64,000 bases of DNA from Tillus elongatus (lineage: Eukaryota > Arthropoda > Insecta > Coleoptera > Cleridae). Positions 48,341 through 60,275 of this stretch are shown piece after piece (the stretch's first letter is position 1; every line of letters begins with the position of its first letter). The notes under the pieces are model-generated. The model searched no databases. It had not been told where the DNA came from and worked only from the letters and a program-made list of their open reading frames with translations. The stretch is taken from contig OZ023265.1 in assembly GCA_964006375.1 (NCBI GenBank), positions 12,783,295 to 12,847,294 of the forward strand. The letters are read 5' to 3'. A program made the translations under genes and the position numbers.

Positions 48341-48431
48341 AAGACGGGACCACACAAAATTGACTCGGACAGTCTCATTAAATTGCTGACATAATCGGGA
48401 GGTATGTCTCCGTGTATAGATACCATTTGAT

Positions 48432-48750
48432 TTTTTTAACGTCGATCTATTTCCGCGACTATGGCCAATCAGCGACGTCAGGGATCAGTTTAACCATACT
48501 ACCCTGGGAATTTCGGTAAGGAAGGTAGGGATCTTTAACGTGCCCAACATCGCATGGACACGGCACCGACGGCTTTACGCCCTCTCCGAAGGGTGGAACG
48601 GGCAGACATTGAACTTGCTCAAATACAACGCCACAAGCTTGGTTAATGTGATACAGTATGTACTGAAAAGCGAAAGGAGAACCCTGGGATCGAACCCAGT
48701 ACCCTTCGGTTCAGAGGCACACGATCTTACCACTGAACCACCGAAGCTCT
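48432..48750 (-). mobile_element. SINE-1, full-length tRNA-derived copy
   Basis: Minus strand. The head at 48750-48680 is tRNA-like with an A-box-like GGTTCAGTGGTAAGA and a B box GGTTCGATCCC, the internal promoter of RNA polymerase III genes. The body has GAGCAAGTTCAATGTCTGC, CGTGTCCATGCGATGTTGG and GATTGGCCATAGTCGCGG, and ends TTAAAAAAA. Exact 12-bp duplications ATACCATTTGAT flank it at 48420-48431 and 48751-48762. It needs LINE machinery to move; no LINE tail is obviously shared. Confidence 0.92.
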
Positions 48751-48762
48751 ATACCATTTGAT

Positions 48763-49454
48763 ACTCTACTTCTTTTATAAGGCTGTGGATCTTGTAATGT
48801 TCTTTGAATAGGCATTATATATTTCTAAAATTTAGAGTTTTGACGTTATTGGAAAAAACAAAGTGCCTACAATGTCAGCTCATATGTTGCGAATTTACGA
48901 AGAACAAATTTGATTTCGAGGGCGGAGGACTTTCGAACTTTCAAAGTATTTATTCTTCTAATAACTTACATAACCGATTTTTTTCAACCTTGGCAAGGCC
49001 CTTTTGCGAATAGCTTGGATTAGTTCATTATCCAGCCGAATTGTAACAGTTTTTCCAAAAAATAATCAAGTTAAAAACAGTTTTTACTATGTATCAGATT
49101 TTAAGGTTCTGAGTTGATGAAAAATCGAGTTATTAAAATTTGAATGATTCTAATTTTTACAGCGTCCGAACTTTTGTGCTATTGAGGAAAGAACAATTTG
49201 TCTTGTATAAATATGACACTACATTTTATAGAGGTGGTTCCGAAGTTATACAGAAGAAAAACAAGAATTCAATGTGGTAAACGCAAACTAACCACAGTCC
49301 GCTAATAACTTTATTACCTGTTCACGAACTTGATGGATATTGGAGCATTTATAGGGATATAGTGTGGAAAGTTTTAGTAGACTAACGATAAATTTCCCTT
49401 ATTTAGGGGTGCATTTGTAATGAAAAAAACAATGTATTTTTTTAATTTTATATT
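48763..49454. other. Unrecognised, with a small HPM scrap
   Basis: About 48990-49090 resembles the GGATTAGTTCATTATCCAGC part of HPM. Nothing else is recognised. Confidence 0.4.
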
Positions 49455-50175
49455 TCAACAACACACCACGAGGGCTTACAGCCTAAATACTATCGTACCG
49501 TGAGTGTTGACAAGGAGGAAAGAGGCAACTTATTAATTCTGGAGGTTTGGAGGTTCGTAAACATGTGCTGCAAGGAATTCCACAACTTGGAAATCCTCGG
49601 GACAAAAGAGCTGGCATAACAAGATGTTCTATGTCTGGTGACCTGGACAGTAAAAGGGTGCATTCGCTGTGTTCCCCTGGTAGGTCTGTTCAGGGCAGCA
49701 GGCGGAGGAACTATGGAAGAAAGCTCCTCTGAGCAGTGCCCGTGCAGATATCTATAAAAGAGAGAGAGGTCACCAACGGCTCGTCGGTGGGCAAGGGATG
49801 GCAGCCTTTGGGTGAGGGTATGGTCACCGATGAGACGTATAGCTCTCTTCTAAATGAGGTCCAGGATAGCGAGTGTAGAAGCGGGAGCAGTATTCGAGGT
49901 TTGGCCTTATTTGTAAATTATATAAGGTATAGAGATTAGCTGGTGAAAAGTATTTGCGAGCCCGGAAGAGGAAACCTAATTTCTTAGCAGCCGCTTCTGC
50001 AATTGATGTGACATGTTGGTGCCAACTGAGATTTCGATCCACAGAAATGCCAACAAGTGAAAAGGACTCATTACTTTGAATAACTAGGTTGTTCATTGTG
50101 ATGGGTCTAGGACTGGTGTATCTCTTATGAGATAGAAATCAAGACTGAGCTGTGGTGGAGTTGAATTGTACAAAA
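49455..50175 (-). mobile_element. LINE-A 3' fragment, decayed
   Basis: Minus strand from the 3' terminus (CAACAACACACCACGAGG) to about 50175. It covers the reverse-transcriptase C-terminal region (LVGISVDRNLSWHQHVTSI, RPNLEYCS). There is a deletion near 49880 that removes the SHIWGAAAA segment, and small deletions near 49545-49570. Confidence 0.85.
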
Positions 50176-50867
50176 GTTACACAAAAAAGCGTTGTTGATT
50201 TAGTAAGTGCACCATTTAGCTAGAATATAAATTTAATTTTTTTTAAAACTTGTTTCTCATTGTTAATATCAAAGTAGGTGACCAGCTCATCCGTGCTATA
50301 AATTGAATATTAAGTACAAAGAATACTTTATAAAATAATTTCAGGTGGCAAAGAATTGTATTTGCTTGACAAAAGGAAACATTTATGGTTTTCCTCCACG
50401 AGCAGTTAACTTGAAATGATGACTGAAAGCTTACGGTTTTGTCTTAGTGCAAAAAAGAGTCTCCATTAATTATAATCTATCGAAAAAATAGTGCGGAAAA
50501 CGTGTAATTTGTAATGCAACTAAAACATAATTTCTTCATCAGATCAGTTTAAAATATAATTAAATATACATTACCAGTAAAAGGAAGTGCTGGCGTGTGT
50601 AATATTTAATTGTAATATAATTTAAGCAATCACATTACAAATAAAGAGAAGCAAGGCTCGCAACACAGTAATTTCCTGACTCTTTTCCACCAGCTAACCT
50701 ATATCATGTTTTAGTGCAATTTAATCAAAATATATATCGACGGGACATATTAAAAATTGAGATCAACACGACATTTATTAAAATACACCGTTACTGAATA
50801 TTTCGACAATAGGCCCATTTGTGTTGCCCGTTTTGAAACGTTGGTTGCCACTTGCTGATAAGAAAAC
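50176..50867. other. Unrecognised AT-rich stretch
   Basis: No gene, RNA or recurring repeat recognised. Confidence 0.35.
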
Positions 50868-51413
50868 AGGTTTCCTCTTCTGGGCTCACAAATACTTTTC
50901 ACCAGCTAATCTCTATACCTTATGTACTTCACAAATAAGACCAAACCTCGAATACAGCTCCCACATATGGAGTGCCGCTGCCGCTTCTACACTCGCGATC
51001 CTGGACTCCATTTAGAAGAGAGCTATAGGTCTCACCCTCACCAAAAGGCTGCCACCGACGTGCCGTTGGTGACCTCTCTCTCTCTCTTTTATAGATATCT
51101 GCAGGGGAACTGCTCAGAGGAGCTTTCTTCCATAGTTCCTCCACCTGCGGCCTCGAACAGATCTACCAGGGGAACATAGCAAATGCACCCTTTTACTGTC
51201 CAGACGACCAGGCATAAAACATCTTGTTATGCTCGCTCTTTTGTCCCGAGAACTTCCACGTTGTGGAATTCATTGCCGTCACATTTTTCCCTTCTTCTCC
51301 GAACCTCCAAACCTTCAAGTCCAGAATTAACAAGTTGCCTCTTTCCTCCTTGTCGACACCCAAGGTACGATATTATTTAGGCTGTAACCCCTCGTGGTGT
51401 GTTGTTGAAATAA
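50868..51413 (+). mobile_element. LINE-A 3' fragment, plus strand
   Basis: Starts within the C-terminal region (GFLFWAHKYFSPANLYTL) and ends at the 3' terminus GTGTGTTGTTGAAATAAAAAA. Two frames joined by shifts. It lies head-to-head with the 49455-50175 copy and is followed by an HPM repeat in minus orientation. Confidence 0.88.
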
Positions 51414-51439
51414 AAAATAAACAGATAAAACTGAATGTA

Positions 51440-52068
51440 AACCCGGATATGGCTTCTAGGGGGCCTAGTTTGCGCTCATGTGAAAAAATCTTTTTAAAAT
51501 TCAACAGTCGCGGTCTCATCGTTAACGAATTTTTTCTACGAAAATTAGCTAAGAATTATAGACCGTTAAACCATAAACTTGACTAAAACTACCGCCAAGG
51601 CATCAGAGAAAGATTCTATTTGAAATGCATTTTCTGTAAATATTTTAGTAAAATGAAGGACAATGACGGTTGAACTTGAAACTTAAGGGTTTGCAGAACA
51701 CTCTTCTTGGGACATTTTCTTCACATAATCCATATTTGTTTCACGGTCTTTACCTAAATGTTGCCAATTTTGACGTTTCAAATCGCGACTTTGACATTTT
51801 GAAGAAAACCACTTTTTTTCTTTAAATGCTTTTTTGTCTTTAAAATTACAGACCTAAATTTTGGCACATGGTTCAATCTTTATAATTCAAACACGCGTAC
51901 CAAATTTGGATGCCCTTACTTTGTTATTTCCCGAGATATACATTTTTTCCGAAAGAAAACACAAAATTTTCAGGGAAAACCCTGGCTAAAGATCTTATCC
52001 AAGCCACTTGCACAAGGAGGGTACTCAAAAAACTTGATCAAAATCAGCCCATTATTTTTTGAGTTATC

Positions 52069-52151
<83 letters not shown>

Positions 52152-52290
52152 GTATATATATATATATATAAATTGAAACCGATCCTGGATGTGGGTTCTA
52201 GCGTCCTAAGTTTGCGCTCATTTGAAGAATCTTGTTCAAAATTCAAACGTCGGGATCTCCTCATTAGGGAATTTTTTAAGTTCACTAAAA
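51440..52290 (-). repeat. HPM repeat, long copy, minus orientation
   Basis: The body runs from about 51570 to 52060 in reverse. (AT)n with one CACG interruption lies at 52071-52170. Then the block CTAAGTTTGCGCTCATTTGA and the hairpin side end near 52290 (CTCATTAGGGAATTTTTTAA/GTTCACTAA). A second GGGCCTAGTTTGCGCTCATG block at 51465-51490 indicates two partly overlapping copies or a composite. Confidence 0.7.
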
Positions 52291-52364
52291 ACACTGCAAT
52301 CAGTAGAGTATAGACTATCCTAAAAAATGTAGATAACCAGATGGTTACTGGATTTATTGATCAA

Positions 52365-53380
52365 AGACAATTTAAAGACTTATTAAATGTTGATCTGATT
52401 GCAGATTTAGTTTTAATTGTATCAATAAATAATGTAATCTAATACTTCAAAGAAATCGTCAAATTGTAAAAGACTCCACTAACACTAAATCACAGCTTAG
52501 CGTTTGCAAAGGAAAAGCATAGACTGGCCGGTTAATGAAGAAGCTGAAAGTCTCGTGAAGAGAGGATCAGCAGAACCATTTATGGGACCAGTACCGGTCC
52601 TGGACGTATCGAAAGGCACAGCCAGGGGAACTATCAAGTCCTGGGTCAGGGAACAGCACAATACATACTGGGCAGATTGTTCAGGGCTCAGACATGGTAA
52701 GTCACTAATTGGGGATCCCAGTTCAAAGAGAGCTGTGGATCTGCTAAATATTAGCAGAAGACAGCTCAGAAACTTAACAGGTCTCCTAACGGGACACATG
52801 GCCATCAAGAAACACCTCCATAAAATGGGGCGGTTCGAGGGGGACCTGGCATGCTGATTTTGCAGCGAGGGGGAGGAATCGGCCCAGCACATCTCGTGCG
52901 AGTGTAAAGCTCTGGACCACTAAAGACAACTGATCTACGGACAGAGCAATATAAAGCTTCACTCTACCAATTGCTGTGCAGACTAGTTCAAGGCACAGTG
53001 ATTTTGGCATGGATGGAGTAGAAAAGACAAAGAGCATGCACAAGAAGCCAAAGGCTGCAGGTGCTATCGGGGCGGCAAAGACGCGCCCTAAGGGAAAAAA
53101 ATTAAGACCCTCAAAATTATCCTTTTACTGACCAAGTATTAAAATAAAATGCTAATTTGATTGCAGATTTATTTTTAACTGTAATAATAAATAATCTAAT
53201 CTTAATGTATAAAAATATTTCAAGGAAATCGTCAAACTGTAAAACAGAACCCTCCACTAATACTAAATTATAGCTTGGTCTTTACAAATATTTCTTCAAA
53301 TATGGAAAAGAATAGACCGGCGGGTTAATAAAGACTCTTTAAGATGACCCTTTTCGTGACCAAGTACATAATTACATTTC
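52365..53380 (+). repeat. Tandem ~195-227 bp repeat with LINE-B in the first unit
   Basis: GATTGCAGATTTA at 52397 and 53159, TCGTCAAATTGTAAAA, CCACTAACACTAAAT, AGACTGGCCGGTTAA and GACCAAGTA blocks occur in both units. The first unit is interrupted by LINE-B at 52534-53100. Confidence 0.7.
52534..53100 (+). mobile_element. LINE-B, older 5'-truncated copy
   Basis: Begins at NEEAESLVKRGS, the end of RNase H, and runs through LLNISRRQLRNLTGLLTGHM to the Cys/His tail. The tail has a stop in place of R after GDLAC and another after KALDH. The 3' UTR hairpin is eroded (GGGGCGGCAAAGACGCG). More diverged than the other LINE-B copies, so probably earlier. Confidence 0.88.
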
Positions 53381-53790
53381 ATACAGTAACAGTTATTATA
53401 TTGTCCCATGTGTTGTGACAATTTAATAAAACTGCAATCAACTCTTCTAGACAATGATCTTATAATGATAGCCCTGGTAAACATTCAAAAAATGTCATCA
53501 CAGCAACAACAATGGTAAATTGTAACCTCCCAAGCACTTAATTTTTGAATATAAATTTATAGTACATGCGTGTGCTCACAAATTTAATTTTTTAGAACCG
53601 TTAGTAATTATATTTTGGCTGAAAATACAGTTTACAGTAATATCTACTGTTATACTATTACATCTCACATGTACTGTGGTGAATACGTTTGATGACATAA
53701 TTGTTGTATTAGAATAAACCACATGAAAGTTAGAGAAGCCCTTTAAATTTCTTAAGTTACTAATAAAAGAATTGGAACTATTAAAAATGG
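53381..53790. other. Unrecognised AT-rich stretch
   Basis: No gene, RNA or recurring repeat recognised. Confidence 0.35.
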
Positions 53791-54143
53791 AGCCTCGGTG
53801 GTCCAGGGGTAAGAACGCGTGCCTCTGAACTGAACGGTACTGTGTTCGATTCCCAGGTTTTCCCTTTTACTTTTTCAGTACAAACTGTAATAAAATAACA
53901 TCAACCGAGGTTCTGGCATTTTATTTGAGCAAGTTGAATGTCTGCACGTTCGGCCTTTTGGAGGGGGCGTAAACCATCGGTCCCGTGTCCATAAGATGTT
54001 GGGCATGTTAAATATCCATACCATCCTTACAGAAAAGCAAGGGTTCGGCAAAATTTCCAGGATAGTGAGGTGAAACTGCTCCCTGGCATCGGTGATTGGC
54101 CATAGTCGCGCAAATAGGCCAACGTTAAAGTTAAAAAAAAAAG
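53791..54143 (+). mobile_element. SINE-1, full-length diverged copy
   Basis: Plus strand. tRNA-like head with A-box-like TGGTCCAGGGGTAAGA (53799-53814) and B-box-like GTTCGATTCC (53844-53853). The body shares GAGCAAGTTGAATGTCTGC, CCGTGTCCATAAGATGTTGG, TGAAACTGCTCCCTGG and GATTGGCCATAGTCGCGC with the 48-kb copy. It ends in A's. Flanking duplications are not clear. Confidence 0.85.
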
Positions 54144-54344
54144 ATTAATAATTCCTGCTGAGTATATTATATAATATAAAGCATTTTGTATTAGTATTTT
54201 TTTTTCATAATGTTCAAAAAGATTTATTAGCATCTAGAAGTACATATTGTTTTTTTACGGCCTTGAGAACAAAATAGAACATTGCTCTAATAATAAATGC
54301 AATAAAGCACTTACAACAGTGAAATAAAACATTTTTAATATATT

Positions 54345-54720
<376 letters not shown>

Positions 54721-55143
54721 TCAGGCAAAATTTTTTGAACACGCTATATTTTTTAAATTATTAAAGTGTGGAATAGAATTTTTCACATATATAGAGGATG
54801 CGAAGATCTTCTTATATGTGAATTTTGTGGCGTTTCTCTCAATATAAATTAAAGTTATCCTGAAATAAAGGAATGTAAAAGCTAAGACACGCCCCTAAAA
54901 GTTTATTAAGGCGTTGTGTAATGTGCGTGGGAGCGGCTGACATAACGGATGTCTTAGTTTGTTTTCTGTGAATGTTGGAAAGCTAGAAAATCTCCGTAAT
55001 AAATTGAAACAGCCAGAGTTGTCCGTTTCAAGATTTTATTACACAAACTTGGGAACGGTAGGTAATATTTATCTCTAGAATTGATTTGTTACTTACAAAG
55101 CTGTATGATAAAATCGGCAGATAAATAGCTTAAGCCTGATTTT
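54721..55143. other. Unrecognised stretch
   Basis: No gene or recurring repeat recognised. Confidence 0.35.
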
Positions 55144-55156
55144 AAGTTGTCATCCA

Positions 55157-55331
55157 GACGCCCACGTGGCGCAGGTGGCTAGGTGCCAGCCTGCAAAGCG
55201 AGAGGTCCCGGGTTCGATTCCCGCACGAGCCAAGTTGACTCTGTCTGGAAAATTTAAAAATATATTGAATGATGGGAAAGAATGTGCTAATGGCCTGAGA
55301 TGTCGCAGCCAATAATATTAAATAAATAAAA
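55157..55331 (+). mobile_element. SINE-2, short tRNA-derived element
   Basis: A 73-nt tRNA-like head (55160-55232) with A-box-like TGGCGCAGGTGG and a perfect B box GGTTCGATTCC (55211-55221), ending in CCA-like GCCA. A ~95-bp AT-rich body ends in AAATAAATAAAA. AAGTTGTCATCCA flanks it at 55144-55156 and 55332-55344. The anticodon loop reads CTGCAAA, compatible with GCA (Cys). Different from SINE-1. A functional tRNA is unlikely because the acceptor stem pairs poorly. Confidence 0.85.
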
Positions 55332-55374
55332 AAGTTGTCATCCAAACAATAACTAAATAAAAACCTTACAAGTT

Positions 55375-55466
55375 GAATAGAGAGGTATCGATGCAAAAAT
55401 TTTTTCAAATGAGCGTGAATTTGGGCTCCTAGAACCCGAAACCCAGGTCCGTTTAAATTTTTATAT

Positions 55467-55565
<99 letters not shown>

Positions 55566-55735
55566 TGATAACTCCAAAAGTTATTAACCGATTTTGATGA
55601 AATTTGGTTGGTATGTTGCCCTCGCCCTTACTCCACCAAAACTGGACTTTCTAGGTTTATAGAAAATTGAGTTATACAAATTTGAAGTATTTAATGAAAA
55701 TTTGCTACTATAACGCACTCGTTGCGTCCCGAAAT
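55375..55735 (+). repeat. HPM repeat, compact copy
   Basis: AGAGAGGTATCGATG, TTTCAAATGAGCGTGAATTT, (AT)n at 55470-55562, GATAACTCCAAAAGTTATTA, GATTTTGATGAAATTTGGTT, and directly the terminal GAAAATTTGCTACTATAACG and TTGCGTCCCG. This is the shortest copy that has both the left block and the right terminus, and it may be the basic form. Confidence 0.78.
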
Positions 55736-55989
55736 CCTTGTTTCATATTATCACCCTGCTCTCCGAAAAATATATTTTTCAGTATTTAAAAAAAACAGCC
55801 ATGGAATAGCTTCATTTTCGTTCATAGCTACATAATGCATTACAAAAAGCTGTGATAACTTATTCAGGGCCCAGGACGTGACTACAAAGAAAATGTTTGT
55901 ATTTTTGTCCTCATAAACTTTTGAAACGTTATATTACTCGAGTTTTAACAAAAAAATATAAATTTTTACCAAATCACGCCCCATTCATC

Positions 55990-56730
55990 CCCTACCTCCT
56001 GGAGAGATTTTGACCAAAAACAATCTGAACCGTTCATCTGGTGGGAGCTCACTGTATACCAAATTTGAAGATGATATCTCAATTCGTTCAAAAGTTCTTG
56101 CGCCTACTAAAAAACAGACATACAGGCCGATCGACCAACCTTCCGATCAACCAACCGACCAGGCAGGTAAAAAAAATTCGTTCCAAAATCAAGTTTTCTG
56201 TATGTTTTATGACTTTTACCCAGTTTTAGCAAAAAAAAATTTCGGAATTTCTGTCAACGATGTTCCACACCCACAAATTCAACCCCCAATTTAATTTCAG
56301 CACAGAATGTTTGATGAAATTTAAAGTTTTCTAACCAATAAACCATAAAACGTTATACGTATAACTTGAGTTTAACGGAAAAATGTCCATTTTCGCCTAT
56401 CACCCCCCATTCATCCCTTACCCTCTGGAGCGATTTTACCCAAAAATAATCCAAACTGTTAGCTTGTCGAGTGATAACTGTATACCTAATTTGAAGATGA
56501 TGTCTCAATTCGTTATAAAGTTATCGTGGCTACAAACAGACACACAGCCTGACAGACAAAAAAATTCTTTCCCAAATGATGTTTTCTATAGGTTTTGACC
56601 ATTTTTACGACGTTTAAGCGAAAATTTTTTTTGAAATTGTTGTCGCCGATTCGAAACCTCCACACGTTGTGACGATGCGGAACTGAAACATATTGGTTAC
56701 TTGTGCTGATAGTAATGACACAAAAGCTAC
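55990..56730 (+). repeat. Dispersed repeat with TACCAAATTTGAAGATGATA motif
   Basis: AACTGTATACCAAATTTGAAG with ...GATATCTCAATTCGTT occurs at about 56051 and 56475, and at about 13268. Each time a phrase with CAGACAGACATACAG-like runs follows 40-50 bp later. The end near 56590-56720 is shared with 14480-14650. Non-coding; the nearby 94-residue frame is read-through. Confidence 0.6.
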
Positions 56731-56819
56731 TTTCAAAATCACGTATTTTGTCAAAAAAAAAGTGGTCCATATTACCACCACATACCCTTACAATTAATTA
56801 ACTCAGAACACACTGAAAA

Positions 56820-57190
56820 TAACAACTACTGAGGCCATGATACTGTGCCAGAGCAAATTGAATGCCTGCATATTTCGTCCTTTAAAAACATTTTTTGAAA
56901 TTTGCAAACATTCGTTACCACTTGTGGTTTGTCTAGATTATGCACCTTTTTAAATTGTTCCCGTAGACCTAGTATTTCTTGAGATAATTACAATATAAGG
57001 AGGCCTTGTTTTCCCATATTAAAGTGATAGCTAAATGACACCCTTAAACCGTGGCTTCCGTATACCAAGCGATATTGAACATGTAAAACATACCTACCCT
57101 GCTTATGAAAGATAGGGGACCGAAAATGTTTCAGGTGAGGTGAAACTGTTCCCTGGCGTCAGTTTCGGAAACAGACTGACGTTGAAGAAA
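56820..57190 (+). mobile_element. SINE-1 remnant with an insertion
   Basis: CAGAGCAAATTGAATGCCTG near 56848 and AGGTGAGGTGAAACTGTTCC...GACGTTGAAGAAAAAG near 57132-57200 match the SINE-1 body. About 150-200 bp of unrelated sequence separates them. The tRNA head is lost. Confidence 0.5.
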
Positions 57191-57199
57191 AAGAAAAAT

Positions 57200-57770
57200 A
57201 TTACCACAAATCCACCATTTCCTGGATAAATATTTTAAATCTGACAACCTACAAAGTTTCTTTGATACTTCTGAATGAGCATAAATATAATCGGAGCCAT
57301 CATTAAGTATTGTGCAGGCTGGTAATCTTCAGTTTAATGTTTATGTACTATCGGCCGTCTTATTATTGAGAGGAAGCATTTGCCGTAGATAGCGTTGGAA
57401 ATCTGAGATATGTGTGTATGTTATATACGTGACCAGAATATAACACACAACACATACAATACATAGCTGTGTTCAATCCGAAAAAGGAAAGGAAAGTACA
57501 CATGAACAGTCGCAGGATTGTTTCATGCTTTCTATCAATCTCTATGGAGATTTAGGTAATTTGAATTCCGGTTGAAATTCTTAAAGGGGCTTATCTCAAA
57601 CGTTTATCATAAATGTCTATATTTGTTTGAGTAAATCACAGTTTTTATGGCGGTTATAAACTCAGTCTAAAGCTTTTACCATTGTTCTGTGACGCATGTC
57701 TAGCCAGATGGTGAGTTGTCAAAGAGAAAACCAGGACGAAAATTATTTTTTTAGAAAATTGTTATATTAG
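57200..57770. other. Unrecognised stretch
   Basis: No gene or recurring repeat recognised. Confidence 0.35.
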
Positions 57771-57771
57771 T

Positions 57772-57915
57772 AAATTTTCATAAGAACATTCACTAATAGA
57801 GACGTAACTACGGTGTGACTTTCGGGAAATGTTTTCAAATGAGCGCGATTTAGGGCCCCTAGAACCCCTATTCAAGGTCCGTTTGAATTTATCTATGTTT
57901 ATATATACAGGATGA
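57772..57915 (+). repeat. HPM repeat, left part, no (AT)n
   Basis: AGTAAATTTTCATAAGAACA/TTCACTAATA hairpin, TTTTCAAATGAGCGCGATTT, CCCCTAGAACCCCTATTCAA, then TTTATATATACAGGATGAG in place of the microsatellite, as at 528-545. Confidence 0.65.
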
Positions 57916-58144
57916 GTTTTTTCGATGTTTATTACAGGGATCTTGTAAACTACTGCAGTTAGAGAGGCGGTTAAATTCGGAAAGTAGTGCAGTTTTATTA
58001 GTGCAATTCAGAACTGTTTTTGTTTCCATAACAAATGTCACGGATTACTAGATATTTTGAAAAAACTGATATTTGCCGATTTCTTTAAATGCATTTAGCT
58101 GCGTTAGTATTGGGTTTACTGAAAAGGGGTAAAGGAAAAAGTTG

Positions 58145-58265
58145 TATATAAATATAATATAAATATAATATAAATATAATATAAATATAATATAAATATA
58201 ATATAAATATAATATAAATATACTATAAATATAATATAAATATAATATAAATATAATATAAATAT
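58145..58265 (+). repeat. 11-bp minisatellite (AAATATAATAT)n
   Basis: About eleven head-to-tail copies of an 11-bp AT-only unit with one variant (TATACTAT). The minus frame through it reads ILYLYYIY repeats. Confidence 0.9.
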
Positions 58266-59100
58266 GTTCTAAAGAAAGCAAAAATATGCAAATTTTAAAA
58301 AGAACCGTAACTTTTGAGTTATGACATAAACTTGTGTTATTTAAATGGAAACCATAGTTGGCTGTGGCTTCATTAAAGAGGTATTTTTTCCTCTTTATAT
58401 TGATATAAAACACGGTATGACTATTTTAAGAAATAAAAATTTTACAGTGGTTTTATTTTTATTTATTTTAATAACACTGGTTACCACGGAAACGGTTGTT
58501 TATTTAAAATAACGAAAACCTGAATCTAAATTTTCGCACATAATTTACATAACATTTCTAGTTAGCGATTTAACATAAAAATTAACAATTCGTCGTATCG
58601 TCAGTTGAATAAAACACATTTGTGTGAACCTTGACTCGAACTGTGTATTAGAATATGCTCGATATTAGTAAAATTTACAGTGAACCTTATATACCTTCAT
58701 AGAAGGTGAGTTTTCACAGTACGCATGTTGTTTATTTACCGTACATCCTATTGTTTACGTAATTTTAACTGAGAAGTAATTTCAACAAGTATTGGATTTA
58801 AAGAAAGGGTCTTTAAGTAATCATTTGATAATTAGCTAAGTTTAAATAAGGTTTGTTACTTATACGAGGTTAAGTCAATATTAATAAATTACGTAAGAAT
58901 TGAGTTATGTCAGTTTGCAGTAAGTGAATAAAGTAAAGTCTGTTTAAAAGTAAATTAATGATAGTTTGGAAGGTGTGGGAGCGCCTTCGCTGTTTGCTAA
59001 CCCAGTAGGGCGTCAAACTGGTAAAGGTCTGGGGCTTTTGAGCCGGGTTACGTAACCACAACACGGTGGCTTTTAGTGGCATTGTCAGATTAAGGTAGAG
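58266..59100. other. Unrecognised stretch
   Basis: No gene recognised. GC content rises after about 58970. Confidence 0.35.
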
Positions 59101-59460
59101 GTACAGTTGAGCTCGCTCTAGGTATTCATTGCACCTATCCCTGTTTGATACGTGGATATTGGAGAGGGCACATTGTTGGGTTCGCCCTTTGTGCCCATTG
59201 CTCTTCTCAGTATCCATGTGTCGCGACCGTTGTTATATTTTAGAGCCAATCTGGTAGCTTGACCGAGACACTGCGGCGAGTTCACCCGTTGGTCTCATTG
59301 CACGGCCAGTCCCAGTGTAGGACTTGAGGTACTTGGAGAATGGCACACCCTGGCGAGTACAACGTTGTGTCCATTGCAGTTCTCGGTATTCAACTGTAGC
59401 GAGCACTCTAGATGAGGTATTGAACTGTGCCTCATTGCACACCTGGAAGCCGGCACGAAC
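59101..59460. repeat. GC-richer degenerate repeat region
   Basis: CATTGCA-type phrases with GGTATTC or TCTCGGTATTC recur near 59126, 59195, 59295, 59370 and 59430. They may be decayed tandem units. The minus frames here (59233-59492) have no recognisable domain. Confidence 0.35.
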
Positions 59461-59514
59461 CTAGTGTTCCAGTGCAGCGCCCAAATAAACACACAGGCTG
59501 AGTTATTATTTGAG

Positions 59515-59705
59515 TATCTATCGTGTGATTATTTAAGTAACTATCGTTTGAATAACTATTCGAGTAATTATTGTTTGATTAACTATCGTGTGAGTAACTA
59601 TTGTCTACGTAATTATTGTTTGAGTAACTATTGCCTCAGTAATACTTGTTTGAGTAACTATTGTACGAGTAATTATTGTTTGAGAAACTACTGTTTGAGC
59701 AATTA
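59515..59705 (+). repeat. 15-bp minisatellite
   Basis: About 13 copies of GTTTGAGTAACTATT (variants GTACGAGTAATTATT). Because 15 is a multiple of three, an open frame (59464-59706) reads as CLSNY pentapeptides. Nothing upstream suggests that it is expressed. Confidence 0.85.
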
Positions 59706-59759
59706 GAGACATTGATGAGAAGCAGTTCTGAAGCACTGATGTGTGCTGTTTAGTGTTTA

Positions 59760-59930
59760 TAATGTGGCTCAGTAGAGTATTGAGCAGAAACTGCTGTTAA
59801 TGTTGAAGTTGCTCAGTGGACCATTATGTACAAACGGCTCTTAATGTTAGCTTGCTCAGTGGAGCTTTGAGTGTAAATAGTCATTGATGTTGAGTCGTTC
59901 AGTGGAGTGTGTAAATGGTAAATGTTTGAT
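59760..59930 (+). repeat. Degenerate ~45-bp repeat
   Basis: GCTCAGTGGAG-type phrases with TTAATGTTGA occur near 59766, 59811, 59854 and 59906. Confidence 0.55.
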
Positions 59931-59944
59931 AAACTAATAATTGA

Positions 59945-60275
59945 ATGCCCCTCGTTAATATTAGGTATATTTTTAATTACAGGTTAGTGATGTTGTTACT
60001 GGACAAATATGGCACCCGCTCGTCCGAATCATTACACCCGTAGCTTAAGGCTTCGCCATCATTCTGATAAGTAATAAACCTTTAGCATGATTAAGTAGAT
60101 AACACAACTGCTACGTAATATATCAACTGGTGATTGGCTGTTGAGCTATTTAATTATATTATGTAACCGTTAGTCGATTGCTATTATTATAATAGGTTAC
60201 TTCTATTGTTTCTTAAGAGGGTTGTAACCTTATGTCATCGAAAGGTTGCGTTCAATATATTTGAAAAAAAAAACG
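59945..60275 (+). repeat. Inverted-repeat arm (left copy)
   Basis: Contains TAATTGAATGCCCCTCGT, GGTATATTTTTAATTACAGG, TGGCACCCGCTCG, TAGATAACACAACTGC, ACTGGTGATTG and AGGGTTGTAACCTT. The reverse complement of all of these, in the same order, is at 63615-64000. About 3.3 kb lies between the arms. Confidence 0.85.

Noticed and set aside
55160..55232. Functional tRNA-Cys gene
   Set aside because: The acceptor stem pairs poorly, and the segment lies inside a short element with target duplications and an A-rich tail, so it is a SINE head.
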